From contig NZ_JXXK01000019.1 of NCBI RefSeq assembly GCF_000949455.1, positions 1 to 64,000 on the forward strand: a stretch of DNA of 64,000 nucleotides. Direction: 5' to 3'. Positions within the stretch are counted from its first letter, which is position 1; the number at the start of each line of letters is the position of its first letter. Both the position numbers and the translations under genes were made by a program. The stretch is from Ruthenibacterium lactatiformans (lineage in GTDB: Bacteria > Bacillota > Clostridia > Oscillospirales > Ruminococcaceae). The notes under the pieces were generated by a model. It worked only from the letters and a program-made list of their open reading frames with translations, ran no database searches and had not been told where the DNA came from. Positions 52,096-61,580 of the stretch are shown one piece after another.

Positions 52096-52974
52096 TCAGC
52101 GTCCTCCCGAAGCATAGTTTCCCATGTTGATGTCCAGCACCCCTCTGGGCGGCTGGATCAGGGAGTCCTCATACTGGCACTTCCACTGGACCTCCCGGCA
52201 CATCTGGCTATCCGCCACGCCGTCTATGGTTTCCCCATCCTGAATGGGGTTATCATGCTCCAGAATATAGGACGCTGCATTATAGGCGTGGTTTACCACC
52301 CAGTTGGGGTCCATGCCGTGGAAGTGGTACTGGAGATCCGGCAAAAACAGGGTGCTCATGCCCACCGTGTCGATGAGCATATCCTCCGTGCCCTCGATGT
52401 TGAAGAAACGGACATTGACGCCAAAGCGGATGAACCGATCCGGCCCCTCAATCTGATGGGAGCGCACATCCTCTGCCAGAAACAGCTTGCCGCAGTTCTG
52501 GAAATAGAACGCCTCACAGGTGGGGTACAGCTCTGCCAGAGCCTCCAGAAAGTCGGCATCCAGGTTGGCACGCTCCAGCGCTGGAAGCGCCGCAGTCAGC
52601 ATATCGGTGGCCACCACCTGATATTTGCACTCCCGGAAGATCCGGTCACGGTCCTCCTGGCAGTCCCACATCTGGCTCATCAGAAAGGCATCAAAGCCTT
52701 TGCCCTTGAACTTGTCGCATTTCATCACCATCAGCTGTACCGGGTACTTGCCGTCCTGAAATTCCGCGACATGATCCAGGGCGGCAAAGCCGGCCATTTT
52801 CTTATCATAACAGAAGCACTCTGTTGATCCGATGTGCTTCTCCATTATGGCAGTCATTTTTTCTTTATCCGGCATTTCTACCGGCTCTTTGAACAGCATC
52901 TGAATGAGATAGGGACCTCCGGGCTGGGGGCCTTTTTTGTCGTCCAGATTTTGCTGGAAAGCTTTATTGCTCAT
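52096..52974 (-). CDS. DUF4261-domain immunity-type protein
   Basis: A 292-residue cytoplasmic protein matching the DUF4261 family, recognisable in GMSTLFLPDLQYHFHGMDPN, then YNAASYILEHDNPIQDGETI. DUF4261 proteins appear in immunity and toxin-neutralising gene clusters. The start at 52974 follows GGAGGAACCC; longer readings belong to the previous gene. Another DUF4261 domain lies inside the 55546 protein. Confidence 0.78.
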   Translation of the reverse strand: MSNKAFQQNLDDKKGPQPGGPYLIQMLFKEPVEMPDKEKMTAIMEKHIGSTECFCYDKKMAGFAALDHVAEFQDGKYPVQLMVMKCDKFKGKGFDAFLMSQMWDCQEDRDRIFRECKYQVVATDMLTAALPALERANLDADFLEALAELYPTCEAFYFQNCGKLFLAEDVRSHQIEGPDRFIRFGVNVRFFNIEGTEDMLIDTVGMSTLFLPDLQYHFHGMDPNWVVNHAYNAASYILEHDNPIQDGETIDGVADSQMCREVQWKCQYEDSLIQPPRGVLDINMGNYASGGR

Positions 52975-53855
52975 TTGGGTTCCTCCTTCTTTTCTGGGAA
53001 CAGTTTCCACCGAAACTCCAGCTCTTTCTGGACAAACTCTTTCGGCAGGCCGCGGGGGTTGGCGATGAGATACCATACCCGAAAGGTGCGCTTCTTCGGA
53101 TCTGTTTCCTGCCGGTAGAGCTGATAGCCCGCCTCATCCTCCTGTGTCCACTGTCCTGTCTGCCGCTTGGCCTGCACAAAGGGTTCCACCACCTGGTCCA
53201 GTTCCTCTCTGGTGCGGCTTGAGGCCCAGGCTTGATCCACATCATTGGCGTGGGAGAGGTGGAACAACATCGAACCCATCCAGTTCTTTGCCTTGTGTCC
53301 AGGCGTTCCGCGCAATTCCGCCTGACGGCGGTACTCCTCCATCTGCTCCGCCGTTCCGTACCGTTCCACCATCTGCTCCCGCACATAGATGAACCAGCTG
53401 TAGTCCTCCGCCTCGGTGAAGGGGGCGCAGACCGGCTGTAATGCCTCCACGGGGTCTGCCTCGAAGCGGTCGATGAAGTCGAGGTAGTTGGCTTTGACCA
53501 GGGGCAGAAAGGTGTCCAGCAGCCCGGTGTTCAGCCGCAGGTCCTCTGTCAGCATCCGAAAGAATGAACCGCCTGTTGTGGGTTCAATTCTGAAAGAGTA
53601 GAGGTAGTCATCTCCCTGCTTTATGATACAGCTGAAGCCCACCTCCACATTCCCATGGCCGATTTCGTAGTCTATGTAGTTGTAGCGGCTCCGGTCAAAC
53701 CAGATCTGATAGGTCAGCCCGTTTTTCATTTTCTTTTTGAAGTCGCCCTTTTTCAGACGCTTCCAGCCCTTTTCCTCCAGGCCCAGGCCGTTCCACAGGT
53801 AGTCCAGAAGTTCCTGAATTATATCTGCCGGCCGTTTTTGTTCCACGGTCTCCAC
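52971..53855 (-). CDS. Immunity-cluster protein, unknown family
   Basis: A 294-residue soluble protein. The N-terminal ~120 residues (ELLDYLWNGLGLEEKGWKRL, then YNYIDYEIGHGNVEVGFSCI) resemble DUF4304-type folds. The rest is helical and charged. GTG start after GGGGGTGG; a second GTG at 53846 is possible. Four-base overlap with the DUF4261 gene. Likely neutralises a toxin by direct binding, from context only. Confidence 0.65.
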   Translation of the reverse strand: METVEQKRPADIIQELLDYLWNGLGLEEKGWKRLKKGDFKKKMKNGLTYQIWFDRSRYNYIDYEIGHGNVEVGFSCIIKQGDDYLYSFRIEPTTGGSFFRMLTEDLRLNTGLLDTFLPLVKANYLDFIDRFEADPVEALQPVCAPFTEAEDYSWFIYVREQMVERYGTAEQMEEYRRQAELRGTPGHKAKNWMGSMLFHLSHANDVDQAWASSRTREELDQVVEPFVQAKRQTGQWTQEDEAGYQLYRQETDPKKRTFRVWYLIANPRGLPKEFVQKELEFRWKLFPEKKEEPK

Positions 53856-53872
53856 CCCCTGACGAATTCTCT

Positions 53873-54652
53873 TTAATAGTCAAGCAGGATAGGCACCTGC
53901 TGCTCCTCGGCAAACCGCATGGCCCGCCAGAACATGGAGAAGGCAAACTTGGCAAGGGATTGAGTGTCATACTGGGTGTGTTCCGGGATGTCTGCCTTGC
54001 TGTACTGTCCATCTGAGTCTACGGTTCCGTCTACCGGGTATCCCTCCGTGTCTGCCCAGCCAAGGATAGTGTCCTCATCGGCCTGCCACGCCAGCTGGTT
54101 CAGCTTTTCCAGCTCCTTCCGCAGTCCGCCCAAGGTGGCGATAGCGGCGGTGTCATCGGTAGGCAAGGACCCTTGGAACAGAAAGCTGTCAGAAAGAGGG
54201 AGCCACCAGGTAGCCCCACGAAACAGGGACCACACCCGCTCCTCATCTGATGCAAGGCGGGCGACCAGAGGATGCTCCCCGAAGATCCAGTCCTTCTCCA
54301 CGGTGGAAGGCACCGGTTCCTCGTATGTACGACAGGCGGCCACCAGCAGCATAGCGCCGAAGGCATCCCAATCCGGCTTGTCGGTGTAATAAGGTTTCTC
54401 ATTATCTTCAAGCCAGGGAGCGTAGGGGGGCTGGCCCGGCTGAGAAATGGCGCTCAAGATCTGATCCCGCCAGTTCTCCACCGCCGCCTGGACCTCAGCC
54501 GGGGACATTTCTTCCTCGTTATCAGCAGGTTCCCCGTCCGGGGTGATGCGGTTGAAAGAGTATCCGTTTTCCTCCGCCCACTGCTGCACAACAGTTTTCC
54601 AGTTGTGAGAATAGTACCGGGTCAGCGTCCCGGCGTAGATGTCAAGTCCCAT
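53873..54652 (-). CDS. Immunity-cluster protein, unknown family
   Basis: A 259-residue acidic protein starting MGLDIYAGTLTRYYSHNWKT, an opening seen in several immunity-type families of Firmicutes. No membrane segment. Trp-rich (ATWWLPLSDSFLF). GGAGACATTACT precedes the ATG. Part of the continuous immunity operon. Confidence 0.65.
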   Translation of the reverse strand: MGLDIYAGTLTRYYSHNWKTVVQQWAEENGYSFNRITPDGEPADNEEEMSPAEVQAAVENWRDQILSAISQPGQPPYAPWLEDNEKPYYTDKPDWDAFGAMLLVAACRTYEEPVPSTVEKDWIFGEHPLVARLASDEERVWSLFRGATWWLPLSDSFLFQGSLPTDDTAAIATLGGLRKELEKLNQLAWQADEDTILGWADTEGYPVDGTVDSDGQYSKADIPEHTQYDTQSLAKFAFSMFWRAMRFAEEQQVPILLDY

Positions 54653-54667
54653 AGTAATGTCTCCTTT

Positions 54668-55539
54668 TCAATCAAAATCCATCCAGACCAGGTGTTTTCC
54701 GCAGTGGAGGCACTGGAACAGATAGCATTGCAGATGCCCGCCATTGACAGATTCCCGGATCATTTCTTTTTGCTCATCGTCCCACATCGGATCGTCCAGT
54801 ACCTCCTCCAGCACACCCAGGGCCCGCAGTTCTCTGGCACCCACATGGCCCAGGTAGGCGCAGTAGTCGCCGCAGTGGGCGCGCCAGTATTCCTGCTGCC
54901 AGCCGGAGTAGCCGGGGGTGCGGTGGATCAGCTCGTCCAGCTTCTCCGGATCGTCTACACCATCGTCCACAGAGAAATCATCTTGAAAACTACCGTCATA
55001 TTTCCGGGCTGCTTCGCCGTTGGCGATGCACTCTGGGCACAGATATGCAATATCCTCCACTGAAAAGAACGGATTGGTATAGAAAATATGGGTCGTCTTG
55101 CCACAGCAGTCGCAGACAACGCCGTCTGCGGATTCCTCAAAAGCCCCAGTTTCCAGAGGGTTTGGGTGATACCGGAAGGCGGGCAGGCCCAGCTGGGCCT
55201 GCCGTTCCTTCTCTTTCTGCTTTTCCTCCGGCGTTTTGGGCTTGGGGAGAGCATAATGATTGCCCCAGTTTTCCGCATAGTCCTTCAGCGTGCCCAGCCG
55301 CTTGAGGGTCTTTTTATCGGAACGATTTCCGATTTGGCAGAGCAGTTCATAGGCATCCTTCTTGAAGTCCAGTAGATCATACACATCCACCAGCACTTCC
55401 TTGGCCTGCTGATCCTCACTCTGCTCAAGTTCTTCCTTGAAGGTATATAGAGCGCGGACACTGTCCGGACCTTCATTGGTCGCAACAAACTGTTTTTTAG
55501 TTCGATATAGGTTTTTTGATATTCTGTCATTGGTCGCAC
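54668..55539 (-). CDS. CbrC/UPF0167-family protein, frame disrupted near start
   Basis: A zinc-binding CbrC-type protein (VVCDCCGKTTHIFYTNPFFS, LCPECIANGEAA, then YSGWQQEYWRAHCGDYCAYL), a family linked to colicin E2 tolerance and found in immunity clusters. The natural start MTEYQKTYIELK (ATG 55539, after GGGAGG) is one base out of frame with the rest; adding an A to the run at 55493-55498 restores it. As given, translation would have to start upstream of 55539 in the other frame. Confidence 0.75.
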
Positions 55540-55545
55540 CTCCCA

Positions 55546-58500
55546 TCAATCCCACCAGAAATACCAGACGGTGGACTGCCACAGGACAGCTGCCAAGGAG
55601 CCAATGCTTCCATCCTCATTCTGATCCAGATCTGGGCAGAAACCATATTGCTCCACAGCCACCTCCATAGCTCTTTCCTTGGAAATCGGAGTTGGAAGTT
55701 CAAACTCCAATTCATCGTGGCTCATGGCGGCAGGGATGGCACCATGTTGCTCGAACCAGTATTTCGCCACTGCCATCAGGTCCGGTGTGTCGGGACACTC
55801 ATTCCAATTTCCAAAGGGCAGGTAGGCGAAGATCTCCCAGGGGTTCTTTACCGGAATTTTAGCCAGAATGAGCGGATATGTCATTCCGGTATCATCGTTC
55901 CAATAGTTTGCGAAGCGGTCGTTGGGTTCTCCGCCCTCCATCTCGCCCAGGACTTCCTCATCCCAGTCCAGATCATCGTCCTCGGCTTCTTCCTTGCGCT
56001 GACCGGTCAATTCCTCCAAAATCGCCTTTCCGTCCTTGATGGGAGCGGAGAGCATCTTCTTTCGATACTCCTCCACGGTTTTGAGGTCAAATTCATAGAA
56101 GTCCGCATCATGCTCCGGGTCAGCGTTCATCACCAGACACTCCAACTGCGTTTCATCATCCGCCTGGATAAGTACGGGAACAAAGCCCTCCCGTACCCCC
56201 AGCCGCCGGGCGTAGCTGTATGCTGACATGATGGGATCATCATCTGCCATAGACGGGAAATAGGTACACTCACAGTCCAGATACTCCATAATGGCCTGCG
56301 CCACCTCGGAAGGCTCCAGCGTATCCTCGTCAAAGTCCTGTCCCTGCCAGTTGGTGAAGCGTTCCTCAATTACCTCTGCCATAGCCTGATAGTAGTCCTC
56401 GTCAAAGGGGATGAATAAGTATGCCTCCTGTTGAAATTCATTGGAGTGGTATCGGGACGGACCAAAATATTTCAGGGCATAGTCATCAATGTCGGCAGGA
56501 TAATAGGGCGCATCAATTTCTCCATAGTAATAATGGGCAAAGGCACGGCCTTTCTGATTGAACAGAGCCGAGAATAGACAGCCGAACAGCTCCTCCCGGA
56601 TGAATGTTCGTAGGTCTGTGTTGCCTGGATCGGCTTTGACCTGATTTACCACTTCGCCATGCTCCGCCAGGAATTTCCCGCCCATCAGGTCATGCTCCAT
56701 GCACCAGCGCAAATAAATCGCCATGTGGTTGTAGGCGTTGATGGGGTCAATGGGAAGCTCCTTCTCCTCAAGGTTCTCAATATGATAGGAAACATCATCC
56801 ATTCCTATGCTGTCATCGTCATCCTCCGGATCTCCCTTTATAGGCTCGTAACCGATCTTCAGGGTCATCTGTTCCTCTGGCAGAGAGACACCGGGGCTGC
56901 GGGTGATGGTGTGCTTATCGTCCGCAGAAAAACCGATGGTCTCGCCGTCTTGCAGCGTCACATCACACGCCAGCACATAGGAGGCAAGGCTTGCCAAAAA
57001 GTCCCGTAGTTCCTCCGGCTCAGCGTCGGTGTTCAACACCTCCATTTCCTCCTTGCCAAACACATCCATGCCGTAGGTGTAGCCGTTTAGGCCCCCCTCG
57101 CTCCGGTACAGGCCGAACCAAACCCAGTTGAAGATGGGCAGTTCGTCCTTTTTGAGCATATCGGCAAGGCCCTCATAGAAACGAGGCTCAAATACCACGC
57201 CGCTGGTGTAGACACCGGTGGCGTATTTCTGCTTGCAGCACACTGCCATCGCCTTGGTGAACAGCTTACCTCGTTCCAGCAGTTTTTCCTCCTCGCCCAA
57301 CACAGCCACCATGATATGGGCCTTGTGCGCTTTGGCCACTTCTACGGCCTCTGGCCACATATAGTTGTTTTCTGCGTTGATCTCTGCTTCATTGTCCGGG
57401 ATGTGACCGTGGAATAGTGTCACAATCAGCATCATATTGCCGACCCGCATTACCACAGCGTCATCGCTGTTCTCAACATCTTCGTCGCCCTCATCCGGCT
57501 CCTCATCTACGATACCCCATTCTTCCCGCAGATCTCGAATCAACTGCTCCTTGTCCCACTCTGCTTTGGAGAGGAGCACAGATCCGGCAAAGGAACCCTT
57601 ATGGTCGGTTTCCTCCTCGTCGGCGTCATCTTCAAGATCCTCTGCATCTTCATCCGGATCATAGAGGGATTCATGCTCCAGTCCGCGGATAAATTCCTCA
57701 AAGCTGTCTGCCAGATGGGTAATTTTATAGTCATTTTCCTGATCCACATGGACTACCGCAGGCTCTCCCTGAGGGCCGCAAGCCCGGTAGTCCAGGAAAA
57801 TCATATCGTGTCCGGCGCTTGGACAGTCGCAGATGGCCACACCGATGGCAGGATACTCCCACTCAGCGATCATAAACTGGCTGCCAAGCTCTCCACAGAG
57901 GGAGCAGCTCTTTTCCCGTCCGATTCCGAAAATGCCGGTGATGGCCACATGATCATCTGACCAACAGGTAGGCTCATCGCAGGGATAGCAGGTGTTCACC
58001 GGAATGCCGCCGTTGTGCTGCTTCATCAGCCAGATGTAGGCGGCGGGCAGCTTGTAGCCCAGTTCCTCCTCCACGCTGGCGATCAGCTCATCGGAAGGCG
58101 GATCACTGACATATTCTTTCAGTGCATACCAATTATCATCCCAGAAGTTGGTGAGGTCGAAGCCCTCAAATGGAGTATCACCGGGCACGAATTTGGCCTT
58201 CTTCTTCCGGCTGCGCTGGCGTTTCCGGATCTCCGCCTTACACTCCCGAATTACTGCCGGGGCATTTTCGTCCTCGGGGTCCAGCTCCGCCCACCGCTCG
58301 GCGTAGGGGATGGCCTTTTCCTCCTGACCATAGAGATACTGATAGCCATAGGCCATCCGCATATTCCACTCCGCCTTGTCCTGGCCTTCCTCCCGGACGG
58401 ACTCCAGCACCTCAATGGCCCTCAGGAGGGCTTTGTCTCCCTTGGATTTCAAAGTGCCTTCGTCATGGTCCCCGATGATGGCGTAGTTCTCCAGTGCACG

Positions 58501-61005
58501 GGCCAGGGCGTAGGCGGTGCGGTAGTTTCGCCAATCCTCCGGGATGGCATTGAGTGCCTGGATACAGCGGGTGTACTCGTCTTCGTCGTTCCACTGCTCC
58601 AGCTGAGCGAAGAATGCTTCGGCGTTCTGTTGGGTATAAGGAATATAGTCCATGCCTGTCAGCGTCTCGTTCAACTCGTCATCCTGATTCTCAGTTTCTG
58701 GCCCATCATCTTGTTGCTTTAGAGGTACAGAACCTGCTTCACGGCGGAAGGTGTGGAAGATGGCCCATGGGATGTCGCTGCCCTCGAAGAACTCCTTTGC
58801 CATCTGGAGCGCCGTGCGGATGTCCCAAGCGATGAAGTCCACATAGCCGCAGTAGAGGCCGGTTGCCCCGCCGGTGAGAGTGAGCACTTCCGATCCTTCA
58901 TCAGTGGCAAACACTTCTTCCAGCTTGTCCCGGAAGTCGAAGATTTTCTGACTGCCTTCCTCCTCCCGCAGGGTATTCAGGGGATAGCAGAAGAAGCCCG
59001 CCACCGCGCCGTCGGCATGGAGATCGTCCATAAAATCATTGTCGGCATTCAGATAGCCGTTGATGAGCGGCACACAGCAGGTGGAACCGGCCATTACATC
59101 CAGCCGCCAATCGGCGTCCGGGTCCTGTTTGGGTTCCATTTTGTAACCAAGGTAGCTCTCCAGATAGGCTTCCGGGTCGGTGGAGAGCTCCAGGCCCTGC
59201 TCCCGCAGTTTGTCGGGCAGCTGGGACAGGAGGAAGGACGGCTCTGCCTTGGGTTCCTCCAGCACATCAAAGCTGTCTATGTATCTCATGTGGGGGATCT
59301 CACCCAGCACCTGATCGGTGAGGGTGGTGAGCATCCACCAGGCCCGGCCTTCTTCCTCCCGGAGCATAGGCAGCAGCTTTTCGCAGTAGGCGGAGATGGC
59401 GAAGCTGTTTTCACCCTGCTCCTCCAGCCAGATCTGCACATCATCCCCGGAGATGTCCCAGCCATCTTCGGTACGCAGACCGATGTTCTGGAGGGGCTGA
59501 CGGCCTACAAGGATGTTCCAGTGCTCCAGCACCTCCTTGGGGGCGTGCTTCTGGAAGTAGACCAGCTCAAACAGCTTGACCTTGTCGCCCTCCGGGGTGA
59601 GGATCAGCTCATACTTCTCGCCATTGAAGCCCATCTCGAAGGAAATCTCGTCAAAGACCAGATTCAGGGTTTCCTGCATTTGGGCCACGAGTTCTGCGCC
59701 GCGGGTGTGGTCCTTGTCCTCATCCATCATCTGGCGCAATTCTGCTTCCATCTCGGCAAAGGTTTCCCACCAGTCCTCTGTCTGCTCCCGGAAGCACTCC
59801 GAGAATTGCGGCAGAGAAATGCTCTTTTTGCACGAGTCGATCAGTTCCTCCATGTCCTGTCGGGTGTTGAGTTTCGGATCATCACCAGGATGCAGTTCCA
59901 GAGCTTTTTCAAAATATCGCAGAGCGCGGCCCTCCTGATCCAGATAATAATAGGCATACCCCATGCGGAAATTCCAGGAATAAGTATCTCCCAGTTCCTC
60001 CTCGTGGGACTGCATCAGTTCCAGCGCCCGGTGAAGCAGCTTCTTTCCCTCCGGCTCGCTGGGGTCCGCCAGATTGTTGTAGGCTCGCGCCAGCTCCATA
60101 TCCATTTCCGGGGTACGCTCCTCGGCAGAGATTGCCTCCAGTGCGTCAACGATTTTCTGGTGTTTGTCCTCCTCATGCCACTTCTGGCACTGCTTCAAAA
60201 TATCCATATCCGGGTCCTCCTCGTCCTCATCTGGTTTCCAGTCTTTGATCTGCTGGAACACGCCGTTCTCATCCCGCTCAAAGGCGCAGGGGGCGGGGGT
60301 GTTCAGCAGAGGAATGATGTCGGGATCGTCGTTGCAAATTGTGTTCAGCTTGTAAATCCCGGCATTGTTGGGGTCGTCCATGTACGCCTCGCTCTCGTCA
60401 CCGGCGGTAAAGCGCCAGCCGCTGTCCCAGCCGCCGTCCGGATTCTCCCGGTAGCAGTAGCCAACCTTGTAGCCCTCCACCGTAATGCGGTTGGTGGCGA
60501 TACAGCCATCGGCGCCCTCCCAGTCAGGGAGCAGAGATTTCACATCCTCCGCTTTCACATGGTAGTCCCGGTTGCGGCCAGCGGCCTCGTACAGCTCCTT
60601 CCGCAGCGACTCCACATCCCGAGCCATCTCCTGGATCTCCTCGTTGTCCATCATCTCACTGAGGTCATATTCCAGCGGATTATGGGCAAAATCCGCGAGG
60701 GCCTTGTTCATGGCGTCATGCTCCTCTGGCGTGACGGTGATGCGGATGTGGCGGGCAGGGGTGTTGTACTCGTCCAGATCCTGAAGGTTTACACTGCCGC
60801 TGACGCTGCACTCCAGCAGGATGGCGGCCAGGTCGGTGACCACATCAATGGCGAAGTGAAAGTCCATCTCCACACCATCGGAGTGTGTAAACTCCAGGTA
60901 CTCCACGGTCTGGCGGAAGTCCCAGTTTTGTTTGTCCAGCCCAATCTTGGCAAATATCTCGCTGAGGGGGATCTCCTCTTTCTTCTGGTCTTCCAAAAAT
61001 GCCAC
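55546..61005 (-). CDS. Giant multi-domain (poly-immunity) protein
   Basis: 1,819 residues, no signal peptide or membrane helix. Order: N-terminal domain (1-130), DUF2185/Imm33-like (~165-255; YRENPDGGWDSGWRF), TPR array (~262-378), an uncharacterised region (~400-760), second TPR array (~780-930), SUKH/SMI1-KNR4 domain (~940-1110; LPAAYIWLMKQHNGGIPVN), DUF4261 (~1140-1385), and a C-terminal ~430-residue region unknown to me. This is the poly-immunity architecture known from polymorphic-toxin systems. Upstream coding (KYWGNFIGGSDDSLNLV) extends to ATG 61064 if one A is added at 61051-61055. Confidence 0.85.
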   Translation of the reverse strand: MAFLEDQKKEEIPLSEIFAKIGLDKQNWDFRQTVEYLEFTHSDGVEMDFHFAIDVVTDLAAILLECSVSGSVNLQDLDEYNTPARHIRITVTPEEHDAMNKALADFAHNPLEYDLSEMMDNEEIQEMARDVESLRKELYEAAGRNRDYHVKAEDVKSLLPDWEGADGCIATNRITVEGYKVGYCYRENPDGGWDSGWRFTAGDESEAYMDDPNNAGIYKLNTICNDDPDIIPLLNTPAPCAFERDENGVFQQIKDWKPDEDEEDPDMDILKQCQKWHEEDKHQKIVDALEAISAEERTPEMDMELARAYNNLADPSEPEGKKLLHRALELMQSHEEELGDTYSWNFRMGYAYYYLDQEGRALRYFEKALELHPGDDPKLNTRQDMEELIDSCKKSISLPQFSECFREQTEDWWETFAEMEAELRQMMDEDKDHTRGAELVAQMQETLNLVFDEISFEMGFNGEKYELILTPEGDKVKLFELVYFQKHAPKEVLEHWNILVGRQPLQNIGLRTEDGWDISGDDVQIWLEEQGENSFAISAYCEKLLPMLREEEGRAWWMLTTLTDQVLGEIPHMRYIDSFDVLEEPKAEPSFLLSQLPDKLREQGLELSTDPEAYLESYLGYKMEPKQDPDADWRLDVMAGSTCCVPLINGYLNADNDFMDDLHADGAVAGFFCYPLNTLREEEGSQKIFDFRDKLEEVFATDEGSEVLTLTGGATGLYCGYVDFIAWDIRTALQMAKEFFEGSDIPWAIFHTFRREAGSVPLKQQDDGPETENQDDELNETLTGMDYIPYTQQNAEAFFAQLEQWNDEDEYTRCIQALNAIPEDWRNYRTAYALARALENYAIIGDHDEGTLKSKGDKALLRAIEVLESVREEGQDKAEWNMRMAYGYQYLYGQEEKAIPYAERWAELDPEDENAPAVIRECKAEIRKRQRSRKKKAKFVPGDTPFEGFDLTNFWDDNWYALKEYVSDPPSDELIASVEEELGYKLPAAYIWLMKQHNGGIPVNTCYPCDEPTCWSDDHVAITGIFGIGREKSCSLCGELGSQFMIAEWEYPAIGVAICDCPSAGHDMIFLDYRACGPQGEPAVVHVDQENDYKITHLADSFEEFIRGLEHESLYDPDEDAEDLEDDADEEETDHKGSFAGSVLLSKAEWDKEQLIRDLREEWGIVDEEPDEGDEDVENSDDAVVMRVGNMMLIVTLFHGHIPDNEAEINAENNYMWPEAVEVAKAHKAHIMVAVLGEEEKLLERGKLFTKAMAVCCKQKYATGVYTSGVVFEPRFYEGLADMLKKDELPIFNWVWFGLYRSEGGLNGYTYGMDVFGKEEMEVLNTDAEPEELRDFLASLASYVLACDVTLQDGETIGFSADDKHTITRSPGVSLPEEQMTLKIGYEPIKGDPEDDDDSIGMDDVSYHIENLEEKELPIDPINAYNHMAIYLRWCMEHDLMGGKFLAEHGEVVNQVKADPGNTDLRTFIREELFGCLFSALFNQKGRAFAHYYYGEIDAPYYPADIDDYALKYFGPSRYHSNEFQQEAYLFIPFDEDYYQAMAEVIEERFTNWQGQDFDEDTLEPSEVAQAIMEYLDCECTYFPSMADDDPIMSAYSYARRLGVREGFVPVLIQADDETQLECLVMNADPEHDADFYEFDLKTVEEYRKKMLSAPIKDGKAILEELTGQRKEEAEDDDLDWDEEVLGEMEGGEPNDRFANYWNDDTGMTYPLILAKIPVKNPWEIFAYLPFGNWNECPDTPDLMAVAKYWFEQHGAIPAAMSHDELEFELPTPISKERAMEVAVEQYGFCPDLDQNEDGSIGSLAAVLWQSTVWYFWWD

Positions 61006-61010
61006 AAGGT

Positions 61011-61538
61011 TCAGACTGTCATCGGAACCGCCAATAAAGTTGCCCCAGTATTTTTATTATACATTTGTCGTGCCTCCTGTTCTGAATCCAGTCGATCAAT
61101 GAGCTGATTCAAGTGTTCCAACCACGCAGGAGCGATCTCACCGCTGTCCTCGTTCTTCCAAAGATCCACAATCTCACGGATGCCGTCCTCGTCCGGCACC
61201 TCGTTTTTGATGTCGGTGAGCTGCCGCAGCAGGAAAGCAAGGGCTTCTTTGGATGCTGTGAAACCGGTGACTTTATCCCATATAGCTTCTTCATGATCGT
61301 AGTCCAGTTTGCTGTTATCCTTCCATTGGAAATACAGCTCCGCCAGAGCCATCGCAGTATTGTCAAAGAGGAAGTCGATTTGTGAGAAGTCAGATCCCAG
61401 CATGACTTCCTCTTTCATCAGTTCGATCATCTCGCCCAGATCCATTACCGGATGCTCCGGTACATATTCATTTTTGAGGATGTCCAGTACATCCAACCCT
61501 TCGTCACGCTCTAATGCTTTTATGCCCCATGCTCCCAT
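61011..61538 (-). CDS. DUF4259 immunity-type protein
   Basis: A 175-residue protein starting MGAWGIKALERDEGLDVLDI, the hallmark of DUF4259, with helical body. Cytoplasmic. GAGAGGTGCCGAC precedes the ATG. Its last ~20 codons overlap the true start region of the giant protein; if the A-run there is one base short, the two frames would be continuous and the stop at 61011 is artificial. Confidence 0.75.
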   Translation of the reverse strand: MGAWGIKALERDEGLDVLDILKNEYVPEHPVMDLGEMIELMKEEVMLGSDFSQIDFLFDNTAMALAELYFQWKDNSKLDYDHEEAIWDKVTGFTASKEALAFLLRQLTDIKNEVPDEDGIREIVDLWKNEDSGEIAPAWLEHLNQLIDRLDSEQEARQMYNKNTGATLLAVPMTV

Positions 61539-61580
61539 GTCGGCACCTCTCTTTCTTTATTTCGTATCAAGCTTCTATTG

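Noticed and set aside
58753..61107. A 784-codon plus-strand open frame
   Set aside because: It lies exactly opposite the giant protein gene, is low in recognisable motifs, and reflects the GC-rich codon pattern of the true strand.
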